Shown one piece after another: positions 34,813 to 42,523 of a DNA stretch of 64,000 nt (position 1 is its first letter; the number at the start of each line of letters is the position of its first letter). The position numbers and the translations under genes are program-made. Source of the stretch: an uncultured Phycisphaerales bacterium. GTDB lineage: Bacteria; Planctomycetota; Phycisphaerae; Sedimentisphaerales; Anaerobacaceae. A model generated the notes under the pieces. The model was not told the origin of the DNA, made no database searches, and saw nothing but the letters and a program-made list of their open reading frames with translations. The DNA is taken from assembly GCA_937927975.1 (NCBI GenBank), contig CALEZT010000172.1, positions 19,204-83,203 on the forward strand, given 5' to 3'.

Positions 34813-35766
34813 CTATCGGTTTCTCTGTTCCTGGCGGAACCAATCGACGAAGCGGGCCAGGCCGGTCCGGATGTCGGTGGACGGCCTGTAGCCGAGGCGC
34901 GATTCGGCCTTGGCGACATCAGCGTAGGTTCGGTTCACGTCCCCCGGCTGGAGGGGAAGCTGCTGACGAACCGCCTTCTTGCCCAGGGCGTGTTCGAGTT
35001 CTGCAATGAGTTCGCTCAGAGCGATCGGCTGCGACTCCCCCAGGTTGTAGATCTCATAGCCCGTGCACCGCTCCATCGCGGCGACGATACCGTTGAGGAT
35101 GTCGTCGATGTAGGTGAAGTCCCGCATCATGGTGCCGTCGCCGTAGACGGGTATTGGCTTGCCGTCCTCGATGAGCCGGGCGAACTTGTGGATGGCTAGG
35201 TCCGGCCGCTGGCGGGGGCCGTAGACGGTGAAGAACCGCAGGCAGTTGATCGCCAGGCCGTGGAGATGGTGAAACGTGTGACAGATCAGTTCGCCAGCCT
35301 TCTTTGTCGCGGCGTACGGCGAGATTGGGAAGTCCACGTTGTCGTCTTCGGAGAAAGGGACCTTTCTGTTGTTGCCGTAAACGCTGGAGCTCGATGCGAA
35401 GACGAACTTGGGGATGCCTTGTTCTCGAGCGGCCTCCAGGAGGGTGACAGTGCCGTTGATGTTGACGTCGGCGTAGAGAGCGGGCTCCGCGATAGACGGT
35501 CTGACGCCGGCCCGTGCGGCCAGATGGACGATCACGTCGGCGCCGTGTTCCACGGCTCGCTCCATCGCGGCTCGGTCGCGAATATCCGCTTCGATGAGCC
35601 GAAACGCAGGATGGGACAGACTGGCGGCAATGTTCCGTCGTTTGATCGCGGGATCATAAAAGGCGTCGAAGCTGTCCACGCCCACGACGGTCCAGCCGTC
35701 TTTGAGAAGGCGCTCGGTCAGGTGCGATCCGATGAACCCTGCCGCTCCAGTCACAATCGCTTTCAT
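34813..35766 (-). CDS. NAD-dependent sugar epimerase, likely UDP-glucuronate 4-epimerase
   Basis: A 317-residue short-chain dehydrogenase/reductase. The NAD motif GAAGFIGSHL is at the N-terminus, SSSSVYG supplies the catalytic Ser and YAATKKAGE the Y-x-x-x-K pair. The VDSFDAFYDPAIKRRNIA segment after the second strand is the feature that separates UDP-glucuronate 4-epimerases from UDP-glucose epimerases. It would interconvert UDP-glucuronate and UDP-galacturonate. It is the last gene of a minus-strand operon, nine bases after the uridylyltransferase. GGGAG supports the ATG. UDP-glucose 4-epimerase activity remains possible. Confidence 0.85.
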   Translation of the reverse strand: MKAIVTGAAGFIGSHLTERLLKDGWTVVGVDSFDAFYDPAIKRRNIAASLSHPAFRLIEADIRDRAAMERAVEHGADVIVHLAARAGVRPSIAEPALYADVNINGTVTLLEAAREQGIPKFVFASSSSVYGNNRKVPFSEDDNVDFPISPYAATKKAGELICHTFHHLHGLAINCLRFFTVYGPRQRPDLAIHKFARLIEDGKPIPVYGDGTMMRDFTYIDDILNGIVAAMERCTGYEIYNLGESQPIALSELIAELEHALGKKAVRQQLPLQPGDVNRTYADVAKAESRLGYRPSTDIRTGLARFVDWFRQEQRNR

Positions 35767-35775
35767 GCTCTCTCC

Positions 35776-36642
35776 CTACATGTTCTGGGCCAACTGCTTG
35801 ATGTACTTCCGCAGATCATCGGCCATGTCCTCACGCTTGAGGGCGAATTCGATGTTGGTCCGAACGAAGCCGTCTTTGTTGCCGATGTCGCAGCGACGGC
35901 CCTGGAGTTTGAGCCCGTAGACGGGGCGGGTCTTCACCAGGGAGCGAAGCGGTTCGGTCAGATCGATCTCGCCGTTCCTGCCGGGCGGGACTTTCCCGAT
36001 GTAGTCCATGATGTCCGGCGTCAGCAGGTATCGGCTCGCGATCGCCAGACGCGAGGGGGCTTTCTGGGGCTTGGGTTTCTCGACGAGGTCCTGGATGCGA
36101 TAGACGCCGGGCTCTACCTCCTCGCCATCGATGATCCCGTAGAGGCTCACCTTCTTCGGCTCGACCTCCTCCAGCAGAATGACCGGAGCCTGGAGCCGCT
36201 GGTAGAGCTCCACCAACTGGAGGGCTGCGGGCTTGGGGGCGTCCATGACCGTGTCCCCCAACAGGATGACGAACGGCTCATTGTTGACGTGGTGGCGGGC
36301 GCAGTAGACCGCGTCGCCCAGACCTCGCATCTCCTTCTGCCAGACGAAGTGGATGTCCGCCAACTCCGAGATGCGCCGCATGGCCTCCAACTCTGTGGTC
36401 TTGCCCTGCGATTCGAGTTGCCGTTCGAGCTGAAAGCTGCGGTCGAAATGCTCTTCGATGGACCGTTTGCCTTTGCCGATGATCATCAGCAGGTCGGTGA
36501 TGCCCGCCTGGACGGCCTCCTCGACGACGTACTGAATGACCGGCGTATCGACGATCGGCAGCATCTCCTTGGGCTGCGACTTGGTGGCGGGCAGGAAGCG
36601 GGTCCCGAACCCCGCCGCGGGAATGACGGCCTTGCGGATCAT
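35776..36642 (-). CDS. galU: UTP-sugar-1-phosphate uridylyltransferase (GalU family)
   Basis: A 288-residue nucleotidyltransferase. GFGTRFLPATKSQPKEMLP is the nucleotide-binding signature, VDTPVIQYVVEEA and LLGDT (metal-binding Asp) follow, and VEKPKPQKAPS is the sugar-phosphate region of GalU enzymes. The family makes UDP-glucose from glucose-1-phosphate. Here the gene directly follows a glucuronokinase-like gene, with the ATG overlapping its stop by four bases, so I infer that it may accept glucuronate-1-phosphate to make UDP-glucuronate. The frame runs on upstream inside the kinase gene; ATG 36642 is the family start. Confidence 0.9.
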   Translation of the reverse strand: MIRKAVIPAAGFGTRFLPATKSQPKEMLPIVDTPVIQYVVEEAVQAGITDLLMIIGKGKRSIEEHFDRSFQLERQLESQGKTTELEAMRRISELADIHFVWQKEMRGLGDAVYCARHHVNNEPFVILLGDTVMDAPKPAALQLVELYQRLQAPVILLEEVEPKKVSLYGIIDGEEVEPGVYRIQDLVEKPKPQKAPSRLAIASRYLLTPDIMDYIGKVPPGRNGEIDLTEPLRSLVKTRPVYGLKLQGRRCDIGNKDGFVRTNIEFALKREDMADDLRKYIKQLAQNM

Positions 36643-37658
36643 GTCTTGGCGGTTCCTACTCCAGGGACAATCGTGGGTTTGATGACTCGGATGTTCAGCT
36701 TCTGAAGGGTTTTGCGCAGGTTGGCGAACATCTTTTCGTCGGTGTACGTGCCGACGATGGCGCCGCCGGAGCCGGTGAACTTGGCGCTGGCGCCGACGGA
36801 TCGAGCCGCCTGGACCATGCGGAGGTTCTCTTCCGCGATCTTGTAGATCTCGCATCGCTTGTCGAAGTTGGCGTCCAGCAAGGCGGGGATTCCGTCGAGT
36901 TCCCCGTTGAGAAGACACTTCTTCACTTTCTCGGCCAGGTTCGCCCAGAATTTCATGGCGTTGACGACCTTGGGCTCGCCCTGGTCGAAGCGGTGGCGGA
37001 TGTTGTTATGAAACTTCTCCGTCGGCTCGCTCAGGTCGTCACGATAGGCGATGTACAGCTTGGGCAGCAGCTTGGGGTCCATGGGCTCGTAGTTGCCGTA
37101 ACCCTGCTTCTGCATGATCTCCTTGGCGAAGTCCATGTAGACCAGGCCTTCATACGCCTGGATGACGCGGTCCTGGAGGCCCGCCGGGATGTGCAGTTCC
37201 TGCGCCTCGGCCGCCAGGACCAGGTTGGCCTGGACGTACCGTGGAAAGCTGACGCCATAGAAGGCCATCAGGGCCCGCAGGCACGCGGTGATGATCGCAC
37301 TGGAGCCGGCCAGTCCCACGCCGTGGGGGATGTCTGAGTTGTAGCGAATCGAGAAGTTCTTGTCGTGCAGGTCGATCTGGTGTTCCTGGCAGTAGTCGAA
37401 GAACCGCTTGACTGTGGCTTTCAGCAGGCGGATGCCGCCGTAGTAGCCGTGCAGTTGAACGTCGTTGACCAGAGCCTGAATGCTGGTGAAACAGGAACGG
37501 TCTTTCTCGCTGGGCAGGATCTCCAACTCGGGCGTTTCGTACAGGATCACCTCCGCGTGAAAGTTGCTGAACGCGAACGAGATGGTCTTGCCGAAATACC
37601 CGTCGGAGGGATTTCCCACGAGTCCGGCTCTCGGATACGCTTGCGTCCGAATAATCAT
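36639..37658 (-). CDS. GHMP kinase resembling plant glucuronokinase
   Basis: A 339-residue sugar kinase. The ATP motif is HGVGLAGSSAIITA, and the C-terminal motif AKFTGSGGAIVGTY is the third GHMP motif. Several segments match, as I recall it, the plant glucuronokinase chain: AYPRAGLVGNPSDGYFGKTISF at the start, YYGGIRLLKATVKRF, LQDRVIQAYEGLVYMDF and EPMDPKLLPKLYIAY. That enzyme makes glucuronate-1-phosphate from free glucuronate. Gene order (kinase, uridylyltransferase, epimerase) fits a salvage route to UDP-glucuronate and UDP-galacturonate. GGGGAG supports the ATG. Other GHMP sugar kinases are less consistent with these motifs but cannot be excluded without a tree. Confidence 0.8.
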   Translation of the reverse strand: MIIRTQAYPRAGLVGNPSDGYFGKTISFAFSNFHAEVILYETPELEILPSEKDRSCFTSIQALVNDVQLHGYYGGIRLLKATVKRFFDYCQEHQIDLHDKNFSIRYNSDIPHGVGLAGSSAIITACLRALMAFYGVSFPRYVQANLVLAAEAQELHIPAGLQDRVIQAYEGLVYMDFAKEIMQKQGYGNYEPMDPKLLPKLYIAYRDDLSEPTEKFHNNIRHRFDQGEPKVVNAMKFWANLAEKVKKCLLNGELDGIPALLDANFDKRCEIYKIAEENLRMVQAARSVGASAKFTGSGGAIVGTYTDEKMFANLRKTLQKLNIRVIKPTIVPGVGTAKT

Positions 37659-37774
37659 GTCGTCTCCCCTCGCAAAACAGCTATGGGACCTTCACACGCA
37701 TCCGTCTGGACCAAGCCCGGCGGCTGCTCGGTGCTTCTCGTCGGGCGCGGCTACCGGAGTCTCCGAAGGGACGG

Positions 37775-38344
37775 TCAGGCCTTCCGCTCCGGCTGCTTCT
37801 CGACAGGCTCGATCATGTCCATGTCGATTTCGACGCTCGCGGCCTGGCCCAGCAGGTCGATCTGAAGCACGAGGCGCGTGTCGCTTCGGGTCTGGACGAC
37901 GATTCCTTCCAGGCCCAGCAGAGGCCCGGCGATCACACGACACCACTGGCCCTTGGCGATGTACTTGTGCGGGATCAGGGGGGCCCCGGCTCGCAAAGCC
38001 CGCTCGAATCCCACCAATTCATCGACCAGGCTGGCCTGATCCTTCACTTCGATCAGGCTCGCCACGCGGTTGGTCTTGAGCAACTCGATCCGCCCGTTCT
38101 CATCGCCGCAGAAGAACAAATACCCGGTGAACAGGGGCAGCAGCGATTTGATGGTTCGATGGCTCTGGCGACGCACCTTCCAGGTCATGGGCAGGAAATA
38201 ACTGACGTTTCGAGCCATCAGATCATGGGCCAGGGCCTTCTCGTTCCTGCTCTTGGTATGGGCCACCCACCACCGCCCTTGGAACAGGCGGATCGATTCC
38301 GCCTGAGGCCAGACCAGCGGAGGGTTCTCTTCAATCTTCAGCAC
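37775..38344 (-). CDS. NusG-like transcription antitermination factor
   Basis: A 189-residue protein of the NusG/RfaH/UpxY type. The N-terminal domain has RWWVAHTKSRNEKALAHDL and LLPLFTGYLFFCGD, the family beta-alpha-beta core. The C-terminal half contains a KOW motif (GQWCRVIAGPLLGLEGIVVQ). Specialised NusG paralogues of this size control long polysaccharide operons, and this gene heads the run kinase-uridylyltransferase-epimerase. The start is GTG with GGGAG six bases upstream. It lies behind a strong promoter and a structured leader of about 130 nt, so it probably acts on the same transcript it begins. Confidence 0.85.
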   Translation of the reverse strand: MLKIEENPPLVWPQAESIRLFQGRWWVAHTKSRNEKALAHDLMARNVSYFLPMTWKVRRQSHRTIKSLLPLFTGYLFFCGDENGRIELLKTNRVASLIEVKDQASLVDELVGFERALRAGAPLIPHKYIAKGQWCRVIAGPLLGLEGIVVQTRSDTRLVLQIDLLGQAASVEIDMDMIEPVEKQPERKA

Positions 38345-38360
38345 ACGTTACTCCCAGGTT

Positions 38361-38423
38361 GGGCTGCCGCCATCGCTGGTGGGGCAATCAAGGCTCCCCC
38401 ACACATTTCTCGCAGCCCTTGAT
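38361..38423 (-). promoter_or_regulatory. Structured 5' leader with competing stems
   Basis: On the transcript GGGCTGC (38418-38412) can pair perfectly with GCAGCCC (38367-38361), enclosing a GTGGGG/CCCCAC hairpin (38402-38397 with 38384-38379). An alternative 7-bp pairing, ATCAAGG (38423-38417) with CCTTGAT (38393-38387), uses bases of both elements. A further hairpin CCGACG-GCAAA-CGTCGG lies upstream at 38431-38447. Competing pairings suggest an attenuator, riboswitch or NusG-paralogue recruitment element. Confidence 0.5.
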
Positions 38424-38478
38424 TTCTAAACCGACGTTTGCCGTCGGCCGATTCTATACGACCGGGTCTTTGGGTCTT

Positions 38479-38507
38479 AGTGTAGTGGCATCCCGGCAGG
38501 ATGTCAA
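38479..38507 (-). promoter_or_regulatory. Sigma70-type promoter of the NusG-like/UDP-uronate operon
   Basis: TTGACA and TACACT are separated by 17 nt on the minus strand, a near-consensus promoter. Transcription would start near 38472, leaving a leader of about 130 nt before the GTG. Confidence 0.7.
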
Positions 38508-38621
38508 AGCAAATGGCGTCAAGGAGTCCGAGGACGGGATGATACGACTTGACCTCGCGACGGGCTGTCCCTACAACAAGAATCTGGCCTGCCGCGGAGG
38601 CCGGGCGTCCGAGGTGAGAGT

Positions 38622-39698
38622 ATGGGGAAATCGCGTGTTCGTGCAGCTCCAGCGGTCCAGACGACCCGCCGAGGCAGAGCGGTGGTTCACCCGAAGGTGG
38701 TTACGCTGTTCACCTGCATCGGTAGACGTGTCTCGCTGCTAAGGAGTTTCCAGAAGGCCGCGAGGGAGCTTCGTCTGAGGGCTCTTTTCTGCGGCGCCGA
38801 CATCGACAAGCACAGTCCGGCGCTTCAATTGTGCGACGAGGCATTGCTGGTGTCGCGAACGACCGAACCCGAGTATATAGATGAACTTCTGGCTATCGTT
38901 CGCAGGTTTGAGGTAAGCCTGCTGGTGCCGACCGTGGATCTGGATCTTCGCCTCTTGGCCGAGAACAAGGCCCGATTCGCAGAACGAGGTTGCCGCGTAC
39001 TGGTGTCGAATCCCGACGTGATCGACACCTGCCAGGACAAACGCCGGACGTTCGAGTTTCTGACCCGAAACGGCTTCGACAGCCCCAAGACGATGAGCGT
39101 CCGGACCGCCCTGGCCGCCGATCGGCGTGGAGAACTTGCCTGGCCGTGCTTTCTGAAACGTTGGGATGGGTACGCCGGACTCGACAACGCTGTGGCGCGC
39201 GACCGCAGCGAGCTTCGGTTTCTCGCCAGGCGGATTCCTAATCCCATGTGTCAGGAGTTGGTCGAAGGCAAGGAGTACACGTGTGACGTCTACGTGGATT
39301 TCGACATGCAGGTCCGATGCGTCGTTCCCCGCCTGCGGATGGAGGTCCGTTCGGGCGAGGTCAGCAAGGGACGGGTCGTCAGAGACCCGCGTATCATGAC
39401 TCAGGCCGGACGCATGGTCGAATTGCTGGGAGCCGGTCCCGGCGTCATCACGGTCCAATTGTTCGTGACGGAAAGCGGCCGGCTCCGATTCAACGAGATC
39501 AATCCGCGTTTCGGCGGAGGGGCCCCCTTGTCGATCCAGGCGGGCGCGAACTTCCCCAGGTGGATTCTCCAGGAACTGACGGGCAGGCAGCCACAGATCG
39601 ATCCGCAGGGATTCGAGGACGGCCTCACGATGCTCCGCTACGACGACGAGGTCTGGACCCGCGATTCGGAGCTGAAGGGAAAGAATGTCGAAGTGTGA
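38622..39698 (+). CDS. ATP-grasp domain protein
   Basis: A 358-residue ATP-dependent ligase of the carbamoyl-phosphate-synthase-like ATP-grasp group. After a variable start, LVPTVDLDLRLLAENKARF and DKRRTFEFLTRNGFDSPKT form the substrate-side fold, WPCFLKRWDGYAGLDNAV holds the ATP-binding Lys, and LFVTESGRLRFNEINPRFGGGAPLS is the Mg-binding loop (E-I-N-P-R). The acceptor and donor are unknown; neighbours suggest cell-envelope or small-molecule conjugation. A GAGG eight bases upstream supports the ATG, but a GTG near 38697 is possible because the residues between look atypical. It is divergent from the NusG-like operon. Confidence 0.8.
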   Translation: MGKSRVRAAPAVQTTRRGRAVVHPKVVTLFTCIGRRVSLLRSFQKAARELRLRALFCGADIDKHSPALQLCDEALLVSRTTEPEYIDELLAIVRRFEVSLLVPTVDLDLRLLAENKARFAERGCRVLVSNPDVIDTCQDKRRTFEFLTRNGFDSPKTMSVRTALAADRRGELAWPCFLKRWDGYAGLDNAVARDRSELRFLARRIPNPMCQELVEGKEYTCDVYVDFDMQVRCVVPRLRMEVRSGEVSKGRVVRDPRIMTQAGRMVELLGAGPGVITVQLFVTESGRLRFNEINPRFGGGAPLSIQAGANFPRWILQELTGRQPQIDPQGFEDGLTMLRYDDEVWTRDSELKGKNVEV

Positions 39699-39731
39699 TG
39701 CTTCGTCTCTTACTTCAGGCTTTGCACTCCC

Positions 39732-40679
39732 TCAAACCGTCACGACCAGATACTCGGTCTCGCACTCCGACCGCATCGCGCCTTCGAACGCTGCGGGGAT
39801 GATCAGACTGTCCCCTGCGGAGAAGTCCACCGGTTCGGCCTGACGGGACAGGATCGTGCCGTTGCCGCTCAGGACGATCACCACACGCATGACGCCTCGG
39901 GAGAAGAACACCTCGCCGCCTTCGGCCCGGTGCCCCTTGTCCACCTTGAAGTACTCGCAATCGACGAGCCGGCCCACCTTTGTGACAGGCAGCTTGTCGG
40001 GCGTCACGTCGAAGTGAATGCTCTCCAGGGCCTCCTCAATGTGAAGTTGTCGGGGCTTGCCCGAATCGTCCACGCGATTCCAGTCGAAGGCGCGATACGT
40101 CGTGTCCGAAGGCGTCTGGATCTCCGCGATCAGCAGGCCGGCCCCGATCGCATGGGCCGTACCCGCCGGGATGAAGTGGCACTCGCCAGCCGAGACAGGC
40201 ACTTCCGCCAGCAGGTTCGCCGCGGTTCCGTCGCGGATCGCAGCGGCGAACCGATCTCTGGCGATCGGCTTCTTGAATCCCTTGTAGATGACCGCTCCCG
40301 GCCGGGCGTGGATCACATACCAGCACTCGGTCTTCATGTCGCCCCTGCCCATCCTGCGGCAGGTCTCGGCATCCGGATGCACCTGCACGCTGAGCACCTG
40401 CTGGGCATCGAGGAACTTGATCAACAGGGGAAACGACTCGGGGAAATCCCTGAGGCCAACAATGGTTTCGGCGTGTTGGCGAACAACCGAACCGAGCGTC
40501 TGTCCCTGGAGCCAACCGTTGCCGATGGTGGACTTGCCTTCGGGCAGGTCTGCGATTTCCCAACTCTCGCCGATCTTCTCCCCTGGCGGAAGGTCTTTGG
40601 AGAACACCTCCTGCAGCGTCCGCCCGCCCCAGATTCGGGACTTGAACACGGGCGATGATTTCAGAGGATAGATCTCCAT
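39732..40679 (-). CDS. manA: Mannose-6-phosphate isomerase, class I
   Basis: A 315-residue cupin enzyme interconverting fructose-6-phosphate and mannose-6-phosphate. The signature residues are SRIWGGRTLQEVF near the start, GESWEIADLPEG, the metal-ligand segment LSVQVHPDAE, and HFIPAGTAHAIGAG. The length fits the short bacterial form. It supplies GDP-mannose or related sugar precursors, consistent with nearby polysaccharide genes. It follows the amidase gene by 14 nt in the same direction, so both may be on one transcript. Confidence 0.93.
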   Translation of the reverse strand: MEIYPLKSSPVFKSRIWGGRTLQEVFSKDLPPGEKIGESWEIADLPEGKSTIGNGWLQGQTLGSVVRQHAETIVGLRDFPESFPLLIKFLDAQQVLSVQVHPDAETCRRMGRGDMKTECWYVIHARPGAVIYKGFKKPIARDRFAAAIRDGTAANLLAEVPVSAGECHFIPAGTAHAIGAGLLIAEIQTPSDTTYRAFDWNRVDDSGKPRQLHIEEALESIHFDVTPDKLPVTKVGRLVDCEYFKVDKGHRAEGGEVFFSRGVMRVVIVLSGNGTILSRQAEPVDFSAGDSLIIPAAFEGAMRSECETEYLVVTV

Positions 40680-40693
40680 CGCGGTCTTTCGTT

Positions 40694-41602
40694 CTATTTC
40701 AGATAGGCCTGGATGCCGTCGGCGATGGCCTGCGCCAGGCGGTCCCGGAAGCGGTCATCCGCCAGGCGGGCGGCGTCCTGGGGGTTCGAGAGATAGCCCA
40801 GTTCGATCAAGACGGCAGGGCCCTTGCTCTTCATCAGGACGCGATAATCCTGCTCGCGGACGCCGCGGTTGTTCATGCCGGTCTTTTCCATGGCCTGATT
40901 GATCGCGTGGGCGGCCCGATACGATTCCGCGGAGGCGCCCGCCGCGACGTAGATCGTGAAGCCCTGAGCGCTGCTGCTGGGCGCCGAGTCCGAATGGATG
41001 CTCACGAACAGAGCGGCCTTCCTCCGGTTGCCGATCTCGGCTCGCTCCTCGAGTTCGATGAAGGTGTCCTGCCAACGGGTCATGACGACCGGAAGATTCC
41101 GCTGCTCCAGCAGGTTGGCGACCTTGGCGGCCACGCGCAGGTTGATGTCCTTTTCCTTGATCCCGGTGGGGCTGATGGTGCCTGGATCGTGCGCGCCGTG
41201 GCCAGCGTCGATGATCACCGCGCCCTTGCGGACCGGCGTTGTCGGCGGCTGCGGAAGACCGGTGCGCAGGTGCGGGCGGATCTGCTCGGCCAGAGCCGAC
41301 GAAACGTGAACGACGCCGTGATCCTTTGTGACGTTGCCGACGGAACCCAGGGGCTTGCCGTTGACGAAGAATCGACCGTCCGTGTGCGTGAAGACGATCA
41401 CCGTGTTGGCGGCGTTCTTCATCACGACGAAGGTCTCGTCCCGCTGCTCGATTCGCAGGCCCAATCGCAGGGCCAGTTGCTCGATGGTTACCGTGTCCTC
41501 GCCGACCACAACTCCCGGGGTTCTTCGCTGGGGGCCTGGACAGCCGGCAATCACCAGCACCAGGGGCATCAATACGAACCATATGTGCGTCTTTGTTATC
41601 AT
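40694..41602 (-). CDS. N-acetylmuramoyl-L-alanine amidase lipoprotein (Amidase_3)
   Basis: A 302-residue lipoprotein with lipobox VIAGC after LMPLVLVIAGC. The N-terminal part (VTIEQLALRLGLRIEQRD) resembles a copper-amine-oxidase-N or AMIN-like module. The catalytic domain is Amidase_3: AVIIDAGHGAHDPG (zinc His), LEERAEIGNRRKA, LFVSIHSDSA (zinc His) and VLIELGYLSNPQDA (catalytic Glu). It cleaves the amide between N-acetylmuramate and L-alanine in peptidoglycan, which indicates that this planctomycete keeps a murein-remodelling enzyme. No ribosome site is evident before the ATG. Confidence 0.93.
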   Translation of the reverse strand: MITKTHIWFVLMPLVLVIAGCPGPQRRTPGVVVGEDTVTIEQLALRLGLRIEQRDETFVVMKNAANTVIVFTHTDGRFFVNGKPLGSVGNVTKDHGVVHVSSALAEQIRPHLRTGLPQPPTTPVRKGAVIIDAGHGAHDPGTISPTGIKEKDINLRVAAKVANLLEQRNLPVVMTRWQDTFIELEERAEIGNRRKAALFVSIHSDSAPSSSAQGFTIYVAAGASAESYRAAHAINQAMEKTGMNNRGVREQDYRVLMKSKGPAVLIELGYLSNPQDAARLADDRFRDRLAQAIADGIQAYLK

Positions 41603-41695
41603 ATACGGGCTATTATCGGAGATAGGCCTTCCATCGGTTCACATTTCGTTTCGAAATTCCTTCGTCGGACCAAAAAAAGTAGCCGCGGCATCCTC

Positions 41696-42508
41696 TCAGT
41701 CTCCCCAGTCGCCCGATCGCGTCCGCCAATTGGCCGCCATGCGCGCGAAGTCGAACAGGTCCACGAACCCGTCGCGATTGCTGTCCGCCCGCTCGCAGAA
41801 ATCATTCTGCAGGGAGCTTTCGCACGACAGCCAGTGACAGGCCAGTTGAGCGAGGTCCGCAGGTCCGACCTGGCCGTCGACAACCAAATCTCCTGCGAGG
41901 GGCTCGACATTGAATACGATCGTGATCGGTTCCGACGGTTCGTATGGGTCGCCGTCGTCCAGGTCGTCCACAACCCGAAAGCTGATCCACTGCAGGGTGG
42001 TTCCGTCCGTCGCCTGGTAGGACATGTGGATATGGGAATCCCCTCGCAGGCTGTGGATGTCGCTGTGATCGAAGTTCTGCCCCACGGCGTCGATGGTGAA
42101 CTGGGGGTAATCCTTGTGGACGGCCCGAAGCCCTGGCGAGAGGGCGACACATTCGACGATGAACCGATAGTCGATTCCCGGCGCCCCGGCTGGGGCCCAG
42201 TTGGGTTCGTAGGTGGTGCTTGAACCGGGATGGATCGCCTGGAACAGGTCGAAGCCCGGTTCGCCAATCCGGTAGGCGTAGCTCGGGAAGATGCTCTTTT
42301 GCAGAGGATAGAACCAGTTGTGATAGGGCGTCTGACTGCTGTTGCGATACTTCTGCCCGCTGTCGAGGAAGAGGGTCCTGTCGTCAGAGGTGCCGAGTAT
42401 CCCGTCGCGGTTGCAGCCGATGATGAGGTGGTCGAGGGGACATTCCCCCCATGCGGACTGGCAGCATGCCATTGCTATTGTGACACAGAGCACATCAAGC
42501 CGTCTCAT
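41696..42508 (-). CDS. Secreted protein with C-terminal dockerin-like repeat
   Basis: A 270-residue exported protein of unknown function with signal LDVLCVTIAMACCQSAWG. The N-terminal part starts with CPLDHLIIGCNRDGILGTSDDRTLFLDSG and shows no domain I recognise. At the C-terminus, GDLVVDGQVGPADLAQLACHW and ADSNRDGFVDLFDFARMAANW are two dockerin-like calcium-binding repeats. AGGAG with seven-base spacing supports the ATG. It is 15 nt downstream of a prepilin gene, the same arrangement as at 10181-11840. Confidence 0.72.
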   Translation of the reverse strand: MRRLDVLCVTIAMACCQSAWGECPLDHLIIGCNRDGILGTSDDRTLFLDSGQKYRNSSQTPYHNWFYPLQKSIFPSYAYRIGEPGFDLFQAIHPGSSTTYEPNWAPAGAPGIDYRFIVECVALSPGLRAVHKDYPQFTIDAVGQNFDHSDIHSLRGDSHIHMSYQATDGTTLQWISFRVVDDLDDGDPYEPSEPITIVFNVEPLAGDLVVDGQVGPADLAQLACHWLSCESSLQNDFCERADSNRDGFVDLFDFARMAANWRTRSGDWGD

Positions 42509-42523
42509 GTCGCTGCTCCTGAG

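Noticed and set aside
38622-39698. A carbamoyl-phosphate synthase large subunit
   Set aside because: Only one ATP-grasp unit of about 300 residues is present; the second half, oligomerisation and allosteric domains are missing.
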